From: Microbacterium sp. USTB-Y
GTDB lineage: Bacteria > Actinomycetota > Actinomycetes > Actinomycetales > Microbacteriaceae
DNA: 64,000 bases
Reading direction: 5' to 3'
Assembly (NCBI RefSeq): GCF_023703415.1
Contig: NZ_JAGMTU010000002.1
Location: forward strand, 248,001-312,000
The position numbers were made by a program, and so were the translations under genes. The notes under the pieces were generated by a model. That model made no database searches, was not told where the DNA came from, and worked only from the letters and a program-made list of their open reading frames with translations. Shown here piece by piece: positions 43,734 through 52,339 of the stretch (within the stretch, counting starts at the first letter, position 1; the number at the start of each line of letters is the position of its first letter).

Positions 43734-44740
43734 CGCTCCGCCCCCTCCAGCAGCTGCTCGTCGTCGCAGACGCGGTCGACCGCATCCAGGATCCTGTCGA
43801 GGTCGGGGAGGTGGAACTTCTCCAGCTTCGCGGGCGGATAGGGGATGTCGTGGCCGGTGACGCGCAGCGGCGCCGCCTCCAGCCAGGTGAAGCACTTCTC
43901 GGTGATGCTCGCGATGACCTCCGCCGCCACGCCCGCCTCACGGGCGGCCTCGTGCACGACGACGACACGCCCCGTGCGGCGCACCGAGGCGCACACGGTG
44001 CCGTAGTCCACCGGGGAGAGCGAGCGCAGGTCGATGACCTCCAGCGACCTGCCCTCCGCCTCGGCCGCCTCGGCGGCGTCGAGCGCGGTGCGCACCATCG
44101 CCCCGTACGTCACGACCGTGACATCCGTGCCCTCGCGCACCACCCGGGCCAGCCCCATCGGCGCGGCGTCGGCGAGCGGGGTGTCCAGATCGACCTCGCC
44201 CTTGGCGTGGTAGAGCCGCTTCGGCTCGAAGAAGATCACGGGGTCGTCGCTCGCGATGGCCTGACGCAGGCAGGTGTACGCGTCCTGCGGATCGGAGACC
44301 GCCACCACGCGCAGCCCGGCGGTGTGCACGAAGTAGGCCTCCGGCGACTCCGAGTGATGCTCGGCGGCTCCGATGCCCCCGCCCCACGGGATCCGGATCG
44401 TGATCGGCATCGGCACCGTTCCCTGGGTGCGGTAGTGCAGCTTGGCCACCTGCGAGACGATCTGATCGAACGCGGGGTAGACGAAGCCGTCGAACTGGAT
44501 CTCCACGACCGGGCGGTAGCCGCGCATCGCGAGGCCCACCGCCGTGCCGACGATGCCTGACTCCGCGAGCGGGGTGTCGATGACCCGCTCCGGCCCGAAG
44601 CGGTCGAGCAGTCCGTCGGTGATGCGGAACACGCCGCCGAGCTTGCCGATGTCCTCGCCGAGCAGCACGACCTTCGGGTCGTCGGCCAGGGACTGCGCCA
44701 GGGCGGCGCCGAGCGCCTTGCCCATGGTCATCTGCGTCAT
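43730..44740 (-). CDS. 2-oxo acid dehydrogenase E1 component, beta subunit
   Basis: A 336-residue E1-beta subunit: KVVLLGEDIGKLGGVFRITDGL, DTPLAESGIVGTAVGLAMRGYRPVVEIQF, then PWGGGIGAAEHHSESPEAYF and a transketolase C-domain (YGAMVRTALDAAEAAEA, IDLRSLSPVDY). It binds the diphosphate of thiamin with E1-alpha. It starts 1 base after the E1-alpha stop. Confidence 0.94.
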   Translation of the reverse strand: MTQMTMGKALGAALAQSLADDPKVVLLGEDIGKLGGVFRITDGLLDRFGPERVIDTPLAESGIVGTAVGLAMRGYRPVVEIQFDGFVYPAFDQIVSQVAKLHYRTQGTVPMPITIRIPWGGGIGAAEHHSESPEAYFVHTAGLRVVAVSDPQDAYTCLRQAIASDDPVIFFEPKRLYHAKGEVDLDTPLADAAPMGLARVVREGTDVTVVTYGAMVRTALDAAEAAEAEGRSLEVIDLRSLSPVDYGTVCASVRRTGRVVVVHEAAREAGVAAEVIASITEKCFTWLEAAPLRVTGHDIPYPPAKLEKFHLPDLDRILDAVDRVCDDEQLLEGAER

Positions 44741-44741
44741 G

Positions 44742-45851
44742 TCACGCCTCCGCGAGGGTGTCGAGGTAGCGGGCGTAGTCCGCGCGCTCCTCGGCGAGTC
44801 CGGTGTGCGGCTCCGCGTAGACGCCGTCGAAGACCGCGAGCGGCTCGCGCGTCGTCATGCTCAGGCACGCGCTGCGCATCCGCATCGCGGTCTCGTCCGC
44901 CTCGGCGGCGAAGCCCGCCGCGATCTCGTCGGTGAGCACGCCCTCCGCACGCAGCAGGGTCTCGAGCCGAGCCAGCGGATCCTTGCCGCGCCAGTACTCC
45001 AGCTCCGCGGGGTCGCGGTAGCGGGTGGGGTCGTCTGCGGTCGTGTGCGGCCCCATCCGGTAGGTGACCAGCTCCAGGAACGCCGGGGATCCGCCGCGGG
45101 CCTGATCGAGCGCCCAGCGCGTGGCGGCGAACACGGCGAGCACGTCGTTCCCGTCCACCCTCATGCTGGGGATGCCGAAGCCCGGGGCGCGTCCGGCGAT
45201 CGGGTGCTGCGACTGCACCGCGACCGGCTCGGAGATCGCCCAGTGGTTGTTCTGGCAGATGAAGACGACCGGTGCGCGGTAGGAGGAGGCGAACACCATC
45301 GCCTCGTTCACATCGCCCTGACTCGTCCCACCGTCGCCGAAGTAGGTCACGGCGGCCTGGTCCGAGCCGTCGTGCAGGATGCCGAGGGCGTAGCCGACCG
45401 CGTGCAGCGTCTGCGCGCCGATGATGATCTGCAGCGGGGCCATGTGCATCACGGCGGGGTCGTAGGCCGCGCCCTCCTCGCCGCGCCACATGCGCACGTA
45501 GTCGCCCGGCTGCGCGCCGCGCGCGAGCATCACGCCGGTCTCGCGGTAGCTGGGGAACACGACGTCGTCGTCGCGGAGCGCGCGGGCGGAGCCGATCTGC
45601 GCGGCCTCCTGCCCCTGACACGGGGCCCAGAGCCCCAGCTGGCCCTGGCGCTGCAGCGCGACTCCCTCGGCGTCCAGACGGCGCAGCACCACCATGTCGC
45701 GGAGCAGCGAGAGCAGCTGGTCGGAGGTGACGTCGGCGGCGAACGGGGCGAGACGCGCATCCGCACGGCGGCGGCCCTGGGCGTCGATGAGTGCGGCGGG
45801 CTCGTCGAGCCCGATTCCGGTGACGGTGATGGGATCAAGGTGGGTAGACAT
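44742..45851 (-). CDS. 2-oxo acid dehydrogenase E1 component, alpha subunit
   Basis: A 369-residue E1-alpha subunit with the thiamin diphosphate motif YFGDGGTSQGDVNEAMVFAS through QNN, and GPHTTADDPTRYRDP carrying the phosphorylation-loop-like region. ATG 45851 is preceded by GAGGAGG. Its length and sequence fit the branched-chain 2-oxo acid type rather than pyruvate E1-alpha, which agrees with the divergent Lrp/AsnC regulator typical of bkd operons. Confidence 0.93.
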   Translation of the reverse strand: MSTHLDPITVTGIGLDEPAALIDAQGRRRADARLAPFAADVTSDQLLSLLRDMVVLRRLDAEGVALQRQGQLGLWAPCQGQEAAQIGSARALRDDDVVFPSYRETGVMLARGAQPGDYVRMWRGEEGAAYDPAVMHMAPLQIIIGAQTLHAVGYALGILHDGSDQAAVTYFGDGGTSQGDVNEAMVFASSYRAPVVFICQNNHWAISEPVAVQSQHPIAGRAPGFGIPSMRVDGNDVLAVFAATRWALDQARGGSPAFLELVTYRMGPHTTADDPTRYRDPAELEYWRGKDPLARLETLLRAEGVLTDEIAAGFAAEADETAMRMRSACLSMTTREPLAVFDGVYAEPHTGLAEERADYARYLDTLAEA

Positions 45852-45909
45852 CTTCGTCCTCCTCAGTGGATCCGCCCTCGTGAGCCGGATCCGATGCGTC
45901 TTCGCTGTG

Positions 45910-45964
45910 GCTTGAGCGTACGTCTGGTTCACACGTCGCTCAAGCAATGACGCTCTGCTTGAGC
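45910..45964. promoter_or_regulatory. GCTTGAGC repeat cluster upstream of the E1-alpha gene
   Basis: GCTTGAGCG (45910-45918) and its exact complement CGCTCAAGC (45937-45945) form a dyad, and a third GCTTGAGC follows at 45957-45964. They lie 59-113 bases upstream of the E1-alpha ATG in the divergent intergenic region, and are the natural candidates for Lrp-type operator sites. Confidence 0.6.
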
Positions 45965-46013
45965 ATGTTGCCAAGTCAGGCGCCATCGTCGACTGCTAGC
46001 CTTTGGCAACATG
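45964..46013. promoter_or_regulatory. 11-bp palindrome overlapping the lrp-like start codon
   Basis: CATGTTGCCAA (45964-45974) and its exact complement TTGGCAACATG (46003-46013), separated by 28 bases; the right arm contains the ATG of the regulator. A bound regulator would block its own translation start region, so autorepression is likely. Confidence 0.6.
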
Positions 46014-46496
46014 GCAACCCTCGATCGCACCGATCTCGACATTCTCGAGATGCTCTCCGCCGACCCCCGCACGACGGTGGTCGCGATGGCCGAGAAGCTC
46101 CGGCTCTCCCGCAACACGATCCAGGCGCGCATGGCCCGCTTGGAGCAGACCGGGGTGTTCCTGCCGTACGAACGCGCCTTCTCCCCCGCGGTGCTGGGCT
46201 ACCCGCTGCAGGCGTTCGTCAGCATCGGCGTGCGGCAGACCGAGCTGCCTCGGATCATCGCCGAGCTCGCGCGCGTGCCCGAGGTCGTGCAGGCGCACGG
46301 GCTCAGCGGGTCCATCGATCTGCTCGCCCTCGTCGCCTGCCGGGATGCCCGCCATCTCTTCGACACCGATGCGCGCATCCTGTCCATCGACGGCGTCGAG
46401 AGGACCGAGACGTCTCTCGCGATGGGCGAGGTCATCCCGTTCCGCGTCGGCGGTCTCATGGGGCTGGCACGGCGAGAGGCCGGAGGAACCGCTTGA
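46011..46496 (+). CDS. Lrp/AsnC-family transcriptional regulator
   Basis: A 161-residue regulator: AsnC-type HTH (RTDLDILEMLSADPRTTVVAMAEKLRLSRNTIQARMARLEQTGV) and a C-terminal RAM-like ligand domain (LQAFVSIGVRQTELPRIIAELARVPEVVQAHGLSGSIDLLALVACRD). It is transcribed divergently from the E1-alpha/E1-beta/E2 operon, which it probably controls in response to branched-chain amino acids. Its last 41 bases overlap the convergent hydrolase gene. Confidence 0.9.
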   Translation: MATLDRTDLDILEMLSADPRTTVVAMAEKLRLSRNTIQARMARLEQTGVFLPYERAFSPAVLGYPLQAFVSIGVRQTELPRIIAELARVPEVVQAHGLSGSIDLLALVACRDARHLFDTDARILSIDGVERTETSLAMGEVIPFRVGGLMGLARREAGGTA

Positions 46497-47355
46497 TCGC
46501 CCCGGCGGCCTCGGCGGGCGTTTCATAGTGGATGAGATGCCCGACGTGCGCGATCTCGGTCAGCTCGGCATCGGGGAACAGGGTCGCCAGGTGACGTTCC
46601 GCCTCGATCGGCGTGATGTCGTCGCGCTGAGCCGCCACGAGGAGCGTGGGAACCTCGATGCGCGGAGCGAACTCGCGCACGTCGTGGGAGACGCTGGTGC
46701 GGAACGCCTGGCTGAGCACCTCGCGGTCGGAGAACCGTGAGAAGTAGGTGTCGTGCTGATCGTGCACGAAGCGGCGCAGCTCCGGATCCGCGGTCTTCGC
46801 CATCGCGACGCTCATGACGCGCACGATGACGCGGTTGCGCAGCAGCTCGGTCCCGATGCCCTCGGGCAGCCGCGCACCCAGCGCGTAGTAGAGGATCGCC
46901 AGCCGGGTGAGCACGGCCTTCGGGCCCTCGAGCGCCGGCGCGCCGATCGGGTTGACCAGGATCAGGCGCGGTGTCCGCAGCCCGCCCGCGACAGCCGCAG
47001 ACGCGACGATGGATCCGAACGAGTGTCCGAGGACGACCGCCCCCGGAGTCACCGTGCCGGCGAACTCCGTGAGCCAGGCGGCATAGGCGTCGATGTCGTG
47101 CACGCGTCCCGGCAACGGCGCGGTCTCGCCGAACCCCGGCAGATCCGGCATGATCACCCGCACCCCGGGCAGGTGCGCCACGACGGGCTCGAGTCCGTGG
47201 TGCTCGCCGCGGAAGCCATGCACGGCGAGAACGGTGGCCTCGGCGTCCTCCGGGCCGTAGACCCAGTAGGCGGTGCGCCCGCCGAGCACCTCGGCCTCGT
47301 GGCGCTGCACCGGGATGCGGTCCAGGCGGGCGGCATACGGCGAGGGAACGGGCAT
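46456..47355 (-). CDS. Alpha/beta hydrolase
   Basis: A 299-residue alpha/beta-hydrolase: oxyanion region VLAVHGFRG, nucleophile elbow LGHSFGSIVA (Ser near 118), acid Asp in AAQRDDITP and His in EIAHVGHLIHYE. A cap domain lies between strands 6 and 8. The substrate is unknown. Its 3' end overlaps the Lrp-like gene by 41 bases in convergent orientation. Confidence 0.9.
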   Translation of the reverse strand: MPVPSPYAARLDRIPVQRHEAEVLGGRTAYWVYGPEDAEATVLAVHGFRGEHHGLEPVVAHLPGVRVIMPDLPGFGETAPLPGRVHDIDAYAAWLTEFAGTVTPGAVVLGHSFGSIVASAAVAGGLRTPRLILVNPIGAPALEGPKAVLTRLAILYYALGARLPEGIGTELLRNRVIVRVMSVAMAKTADPELRRFVHDQHDTYFSRFSDREVLSQAFRTSVSHDVREFAPRIEVPTLLVAAQRDDITPIEAERHLATLFPDAELTEIAHVGHLIHYETPAEAAGAIKRFLRPLAVPAP

Positions 47356-47453
47356 GCGTCGAGTCTACGGTCGGCGTCGCGCCCCGCCCGTGCGTCGCCT
47401 GGACGCCGCGCGCCGCCGCCGGGATGTCGGGAGCCCGTCCTACGGTGGGCGTC

Positions 47454-48200
47454 ATGACCCCGTCGACGCCTCTGCCTCCGTGGCTGACGCGTGTCGGCGT
47501 GTTCGATCTCGAGACCACCGGTATCGACGTCACCCGCGATCGGATCGTCACCGCGCATGTGGGCGTGCTCGACCAGCACGGATCAGAGATCGCCGCGCGC
47601 ACCTGGCTCGCCGATCCCGGCGTGCCCATCCCGGCCGGCGCGACCGCGATCCACGGGATCACGTCCGAGCGCGCCCGGCGCGACGGCGCTCCCGCCGCGC
47701 AGGTCATCGCCGGTGTCGTCGCGGCGCTGCGGTCGCTGCTCGAGCGCGGCATCCCCGTCGTGGCGTACAACGCCGCGTTCGACTTCTCCCTGCTCGCGCA
47801 TGAGGCGCGCCGCCACCGGATCGCACCGCTGGAGGATCCGGCGCCGGTGATCGACCCGCTCGTCATCGACAAGGCCTACGACCGCTACCGGCCCGGCAAG
47901 CGCACGCTGGAGATCGTCGCCGCCCACTACCGCGTCGATCTCGTCGGGGCGCATGACGCCTCTGCCGACGCCGTCGCAGCCGGACGGGTCGCACAGGCGC
48001 TCGCGCAGCGCTTCCCGCTCCCCGCCAGCGCAGGCGAGCTGCACACGCGGCAGATCAGCTGGGCCCGTGCCCAGGCCGCGAGTCTCACCGACTACTTCGT
48101 GCGGATCGGCCGCATCGATCCGACGGAGCGCGTCGACGGCCGGTGGCCGGTGCGCGAAGGGGATCAGCGCCGCAGAGACCCCTCCGAGATGTCCCTCTGA
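47454..48200 (+). CDS. DnaQ-like 3'-5' exonuclease
   Basis: A 248-residue DEDDh exonuclease: Exo I VFDLETTGID (Asp-x-Glu), Exo II YNAAFDFSLL, and Exo III HDASADAVAAG (His-x5-Asp). ATG 47454 (MTPSTPLPPW) fits family starts better than the GTG 30 bases upstream. It degrades single-stranded nucleic acid ends; no polymerase domain is attached. Confidence 0.92.
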   Translation: MTPSTPLPPWLTRVGVFDLETTGIDVTRDRIVTAHVGVLDQHGSEIAARTWLADPGVPIPAGATAIHGITSERARRDGAPAAQVIAGVVAALRSLLERGIPVVAYNAAFDFSLLAHEARRHRIAPLEDPAPVIDPLVIDKAYDRYRPGKRTLEIVAAHYRVDLVGAHDASADAVAAGRVAQALAQRFPLPASAGELHTRQISWARAQAASLTDYFVRIGRIDPTERVDGRWPVREGDQRRRDPSEMSL

Positions 48201-48241
48201 GGACGGATCCCCCGCTCAGCGGTTGGGCGTACGCTGCAGGC

Positions 48242-48535
48242 ATGGACGGCGTCCTGAAGACGGTGCTGGGCTGGAGCGCAGCGGTGCTGCCGATCGCCTT
48301 CGGCCTCTACCTTCTCGGATTCGCAGCCTGGACGCTCCTCCGTCCCGGACCGTTCGAGAAGCGCTACCCCACGCGCGGCGGGGGCCTCGGCGGCGCGTTC
48401 GACAGTGTCTTCTCCCCCAGTTCGGCGGAGGCGGGATCGGAGCGCGACCGGCAGACGCGGCGGACGGCACCCGCCCCCGCTCCGGGCGATCCCCCCTGGG
48501 GCATCGACGGTGACCGGATCCGCATCGACCTCTGA
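48242..48535 (+). CDS. Small single-helix membrane protein (97 aa)
   Basis: A 97-residue protein with one N-terminal membrane helix (GWSAAVLPIAFGLYLLGFAAWTLL-type, residues ~10-33) and a disordered Arg/Ser/Pro-rich tail ending DGDRIRIDL. No family is recognised. It once faced rpmE2 head-to-head at the 3' ends before the 12-kb element inserted. Confidence 0.75.
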   Translation: MDGVLKTVLGWSAAVLPIAFGLYLLGFAAWTLLRPGPFEKRYPTRGGGLGGAFDSVFSPSSAEAGSERDRQTRRTAPAPAPGDPPWGIDGDRIRIDL

Positions 48536-48558
48536 GACGGGCACGCCCCGGAAAACGA

Positions 48559-48586
48559 CGAAGGCCCCGCCGGAGCGGGGCCTTCG
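48559..48586. terminator. Original rpmE2 terminator, now stranded left of the element
   Basis: CGAAGGCCCCG (48559-48569) / CGGGGCCTTCG (48576-48586), 11-bp stem with loop CCGGAG. The minus-strand remnant AACTTCGGCGG...AAGTAA of rpmE2 lies just to its right (48597-48619), so this was the gene's own terminator, shared with the convergent 97-aa gene. Confidence 0.85.
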
Positions 48587-48614
48587 CAGGGGCAATTACT
48601 TGCCGGAACCGCCG

Positions 48615-48619
48615 AAGTT
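48615..48619. other. Left attachment junction (attL core)
   Basis: AAGTT at 48615-48619 matches AAGTT at 60928-60932. Left of it, on the minus strand, the bases read N-F-G-G-S-G-K-stop, the displaced end of rpmE2; right of it the element begins with the integrase gene 5 bases on. Confidence 0.8.
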
Positions 48620-48624
48620 AGTGC

Positions 48625-50262
48625 ATGGCTACTTTGACTGAACTCCCGCGCACCATCACCAGCCGAGGCGCTCTCCTCAACGTGACCAATTCTGCACGCC
48701 CTCGCGCCGTCCTCTACATCCGCCTCTCCAAGGAGTCCGCGGCTTCCACCTCCATCGCCGGACAGAATGACGACCTCCGAGTCATCGCCGAGCGCAACGG
48801 CTGGGACGTCGTCGCCGTCTTCGAGGACAGCGGCAAGAGCGGCGGCAAGGAGCGCGCCAACGCGAACGCCGCCTACGAGCTCTGGCGCGACGGCGAGGCC
48901 GACATCCTGGCCGTCTACGCCTATGACCGATGGAGCCGGATGGGCATCAAAACCCTCGCGGCGCTCATCGAGGTCGTCGACGCCCGAGCGAAGCACGACC
49001 GCCCGGCTACCTTCATCGCCGTCCGCGAGGGCATCGAGTCGACACAGCCCGACTGGCAACTCCGGGCCGCGTTCGCCGCCGACATGGCGAAGCGCGAGCG
49101 CGACCTCGTGGCCGCTCGCCAGGTGGCGGCCCGCGACCGCATGCGCCGTCAGGGGCGCAACGCGGGCCACGGGGTGCCGCCCTTCGGCTACCGCACGGGC
49201 CCACACCCGACGCTCCCGGTTGGGCGAGGGCTTCATGTCCGTGAGGCGGAGCGGGCCGTCGTGCTCGAGGTCGCCAACAGGATTCGCCAAGGTGAGTCCT
49301 TCGTGCGCATCGCTGAGAACCTTACTGCCCGTCGTGTCCCGACAGCACGGAGCGCCGCCCGTATCGCGGAGTTGGCCCACTCGGCGCACGAACGCGGGGA
49401 GTCGGTAGATCCACAACTCCTCAAGGCCGATCCCGACGCGCTCGATCACGGACGGTGGACTCCCAGCCGCATTCGGACGACGTGGTCGTCTGACCACCTA
49501 CTCGGGCGCTTGTCACACAACGGCGAGCCGGTCTACGACGCCGAAGGGCAACCGCTGACACCGTTCGAGGCGATTCTTACTCTCGATGAGATCCAAGCGA
49601 TTCGCGAGCGATGCGCCAGAACGCCGCAGGGCCGTCCCTCGCGGCGCCCAGGGGCGGCCCTGCTCAGTAGAATCGCGTTTTGCTCGGGGTGCGGAAAGCC
49701 GCTCTACCGGCGGATGTCCGGGGCGAACGGTGGATATCCCAATTATTCATGCTCATCCTCGGCGTATGGGGTCGAGTGTCCCCACCGCGTCTCCATCTCT
49801 GGCCGCAAACTCGAGGCAGAGCTCACCAGACGCTTCCTCCAGGTCGCGGGCTCATGGCCTGAGCTTCGTCAGTCCGAGATTGTCGTCGGCGCCCACCTTC
49901 GCGCCGAGCTCGCCGAGGTCGATGCCCGACTGAAGGAGCTAGGCGACCGGCTCGTCCTCGCCGACGACGACAGCGAAGACGAGCGTATTCAAGCACTCAT
50001 GGCGCCGCTCAAGGTGCGTCGGCGGATGCTTCGCGAGACGACCCCGTCGCGAACGGAAACCCTCACCCCCACGGGCCGAACCATGGCCGACGTCTGGGAA
50101 GGTACTGACGATGCCGAGGCTCGACGGATGCTCATCGTTCGTGCCCTCGATCACATCGAGATCCTTCCCAGTAGGGACGAGAACGGCGCGCTCATCCGCG
50201 AGCGCTTCGTCTTCTATTGGAAGCCCTCTCCCGAGGACGCGCCGGAGTACTTCGGGCTCTAG
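48625..50262 (+). CDS. Large serine recombinase (phage integrase)
   Basis: A 545-residue serine integrase. Catalytic domain: LYIRLSKES with Ser35, TSIAGQ, ED-GKSG, and AYDRWSRM with catalytic arginines; then the RDRMRRQGRNAGHGVPPFGYR linker; a recombinase domain; a zinc ribbon (FCSGCGKPLYRR ... YSC...VECPH); and a coiled-coil (LAEVDARLKELGDRL) that controls directionality. It inserts the element at rpmE2. ATG 48625 lies 5 bases past the attachment core and lacks a ribosome-binding site; GTG 48682 is an alternative start just before the catalytic domain. No recombination directionality factor is recognised nearby. Confidence 0.92.
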   Translation: MATLTELPRTITSRGALLNVTNSARPRAVLYIRLSKESAASTSIAGQNDDLRVIAERNGWDVVAVFEDSGKSGGKERANANAAYELWRDGEADILAVYAYDRWSRMGIKTLAALIEVVDARAKHDRPATFIAVREGIESTQPDWQLRAAFAADMAKRERDLVAARQVAARDRMRRQGRNAGHGVPPFGYRTGPHPTLPVGRGLHVREAERAVVLEVANRIRQGESFVRIAENLTARRVPTARSAARIAELAHSAHERGESVDPQLLKADPDALDHGRWTPSRIRTTWSSDHLLGRLSHNGEPVYDAEGQPLTPFEAILTLDEIQAIRERCARTPQGRPSRRPGAALLSRIAFCSGCGKPLYRRMSGANGGYPNYSCSSSAYGVECPHRVSISGRKLEAELTRRFLQVAGSWPELRQSEIVVGAHLRAELAEVDARLKELGDRLVLADDDSEDERIQALMAPLKVRRRMLRETTPSRTETLTPTGRTMADVWEGTDDAEARRMLIVRALDHIEILPSRDENGALIRERFVFYWKPSPEDAPEYFGL

Positions 50263-50350
50263 GCTCGGTCACCCCGCCGCGCACAGCGCGGAGCAGACAG
50301 CGTTTACACGCGGCGCCGGGGAGAGAGGTTCCGGGGGCAACGCTTCGAGA

Positions 50351-50454
50351 GTGTCGAAGTGTCGGTTCAAATCGACACTCCTTATTCCCCGCTTGAGTGA
50401 GTGAGTGACTAGAAGGGGAATAGGGAGTGTCGATTTACTTCGACACTTCGACAC
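50351..50454. repeat. Long inverted repeat (40-bp arms) downstream of the integrase
   Basis: Arm 1 at 50351-50390 and arm 2 at 50415-50454 are complementary at 35 of 40 positions, with a 24-base spacer. Each arm also contains its own smaller dyad, AGTGTCG...CGACACT, so four TCGACACT-like half-sites are present. Lying between integrase and the first cargo gene, it could be an origin, a conjugation or packaging site, or the operator of an unknown regulator. Confidence 0.75.
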
Positions 50455-50624
50455 CCTGGCGACGCCTCCGACCCGTCGCACGGCGCCCGCACCGCCCCGC
50501 GCCTGTGAGTCCCCTGAGGATTTCAGCCCTCGACACGCCGAAGGCCTCGAAACCCGCGTAATTCCGGGCCTTGCCGTGGGCACTCAGGCGCTCTCCTCAA
50601 CAAAGGGAGATTTCTCTACTTTCC

Positions 50625-50655
50625 GCCCTGTCCTCGTCGACAGGGCATTTCTTTT
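50625..50655 (+). terminator. Rho-independent terminator after integrase region
   Basis: GCCCTGTC (50625-50632) / GACAGGGC (50639-50646) with a 6-base loop, followed by ATTTCTTTT. It separates the integrase and inverted repeat from the downstream small genes. Confidence 0.75.
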
Positions 50656-50695
50656 GCCCCTACTGCCGTAACAACACACTCGAGGAGGCCGACCG

Positions 50696-50923
50696 GTGGC
50701 CGACGCCTTCAACTTCATCTGTGCCGAGTGCGGATCCGCATTCACCGCGGCGCATTCTGGCGCCCGTACTTGCTCCAACGCTTGCCGAGTACGCCTCTAC
50801 CGCGCCCGCCTCCTGGAACAACGCGCGCGCCTCGGCGCTGAGGCGGATGCCGCCCTCCGCTCCGGCGATGTCGCCGCCCTCGAGGCTGTCGCCCGGCGAG
50901 CCGCCGCCATGCTTCACCCCTGA
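50696..50923 (+). CDS. Small zinc-binding-like protein (75 aa)
   Basis: From GTG 50696 with GAGGAGG upstream. The N-terminal half has FICAECGSAF...RTCSNACRVRLYRAR, a C-x2-C...C-x3-C zinc-finger-like pattern common in small phage proteins; the rest is an Ala-rich helix. A DNA- or protein-binding role is plausible but no function is known. Confidence 0.6.
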   Translation: MADAFNFICAECGSAFTAAHSGARTCSNACRVRLYRARLLEQRARLGAEADAALRSGDVAALEAVARRAAAMLHP

Positions 50924-51057
50924 CACGGGCAGAGCGCCAGGGACTCTCCCGGGCTTCCGAACGCTGGGGCTCCGCCGCCGTCGTCCGCCGCGCGGCGTAG
51001 CCCCTCACCCGCTTCCCTCGGCGCTCCGGCGCCTCCACCCCAAACAAAGGCACCCAC

Positions 51058-51786
51058 ATGCTCGACTACACCGACGAAATCCCCGACTTCATCCTCAAGG
51101 CCATCCCAGGAACAGACCCGCTCACCGCGGCAATCGACGACGCCGACCGCGCCTCGCGGCGCGCAGATGACAAGGTCATCCCGCTCAGAGAAGCCGCGCG
51201 AGCGCTGGCGCTCCGCGACGACACCAACGCAGGTCCGAGGCCCGACGTCAAGCGTGCCGACTTCGACAAGGCCGTCGACGCCTACCGTAACGCGGCACTG
51301 ACCTCGGAGCAGACGCACGCGGCGTACCGCGATGCGCTCATCGCACGCTTCGAGCACGTGCAACGCGGTATGCGGGATCCTGCCTTCATCGCGACGCACG
51401 AGAAGCTCTATGCCGAGGCGGCCCAGACCGCCCGCGACGCACTCGCGGCGCTCCGTGAGGCCATCGAGACGCGCGACATGCTGGCCCGCGATGTCATCGG
51501 TCGCCCGATCCGGAAGCCTTCGCCCTGGTACGGCTTGGACGCCGCCCTCCGCGACGTCGAGGGCTACGTTGACGCCGCGATGGAGGACGCAGACGCCGAG
51601 GCCTGGCAGATCGTCGAGAACGCCTTCCGCGACACGATCCGCGTAGCCGGGCATGCGCACCACGACTCCGCCCTCCTCGCAAGGCTCCAGGCCATCCGCG
51701 ATGACGATTCGATCCCGGCGAGCGACAAGGCAGACCAGTACCGCATCATCCTCCGCCGCAAAGGCTTCTTCGGAGAGGTCCGCTGA
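51058..51786 (+). CDS. Hypothetical helical protein (242 aa)
   Basis: A 242-residue, mostly helical, charged protein (TAAIDDADRASRRADDKVIPLREAARALALRD ...) without membrane segments or known motifs; the C-terminus ends ILRRKGFFGEVR. AAAGG precedes ATG 51058. It is the first of several small genes of phage-like size packed on the plus strand. Function unknown. Confidence 0.65.
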   Translation: MLDYTDEIPDFILKAIPGTDPLTAAIDDADRASRRADDKVIPLREAARALALRDDTNAGPRPDVKRADFDKAVDAYRNAALTSEQTHAAYRDALIARFEHVQRGMRDPAFIATHEKLYAEAAQTARDALAALREAIETRDMLARDVIGRPIRKPSPWYGLDAALRDVEGYVDAAMEDADAEAWQIVENAFRDTIRVAGHAHHDSALLARLQAIRDDDSIPASDKADQYRIILRRKGFFGEVR

Positions 51787-51788
51787 AC

Positions 51789-51998
51789 ATGACGAACGAC
51801 ATGACCAACCCAGCCACCCCGGACGACGACTACCGCAAGCGTCTCCCGGAGGAGCTCCGCGAGGACTACGACCGCCTCCGTCGCCGCATGACCGCCCAGG
51901 CGGCCTTCTCCCTCACTCGAGAGCGCGCCCGCCGTCGCGCGGCGCAGGCGTTCATCCCGGAGGCCGAGGCCATCGTCGCGGAGGTCCGCCGATGGTGA
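51789..51998 (+). CDS. Hypothetical small protein (69 aa)
   Basis: Starts 2 bases after the previous stop. A charged helical protein (YRKRLPEELREDYDRLRRRMTAQ ...) with many Arg and Glu residues. No family recognised; tight packing with the 242-aa gene suggests co-translation. Confidence 0.55.
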   Translation: MTNDMTNPATPDDDYRKRLPEELREDYDRLRRRMTAQAAFSLTRERARRRAAQAFIPEAEAIVAEVRRW

Positions 51999-52032
51999 AC
52001 CTCCCAAAAGCGGGACTCATCGACCGCGCATA

Positions 52033-52227
52033 GTGAGACCGCCTCTCTCCGGCGCCCCTCTCGACCGGCACCTCCGCCGCGTCATCACTGGTCGCCGGAA
52101 GTTCCGCAGTCACGCCTTCGGCAGGTTCCTCGGCGCCGCGCTGATCATCTCGGCCACGCTCTCAGGCCTGGTCTGGATCACCGTCGCGAGCATCGCGGGC
52201 ATCGTCCGCATCCTGCTCGGCGTGTAA
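52033..52227 (+). CDS. Hypothetical small membrane protein (64 aa)
   Basis: From GTG 52033. A basic N-terminus (RHLRRVITGRRKFRSHAF) precedes a single membrane helix of ~30 residues (FLGAALIISATLSGLVWITVASIAGIV-type). Could be a phage membrane accessory. Weak ribosome-binding site. Confidence 0.4.
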   Translation: MRPPLSGAPLDRHLRRVITGRRKFRSHAFGRFLGAALIISATLSGLVWITVASIAGIVRILLGV

Positions 52228-52339
52228 ACGCCACTGACCCCGCGAGGTGCCCCGCCTTCGCCTCGCGGCCAGCCCGCCGCCTCCTCCGTCTGGTGTCCTT
52301 GCGCCCGGCGTCGAGTCGAGGCGGCGGGCCTCCTACCGA

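Noticed and set aside
50341..50460. CRISPR-like interpretation of the repeated GTGTCGAAGTGTCG motif
   Set aside because: The copies form one inverted repeat, not an array of direct repeats with spacers, and there are no cas genes.
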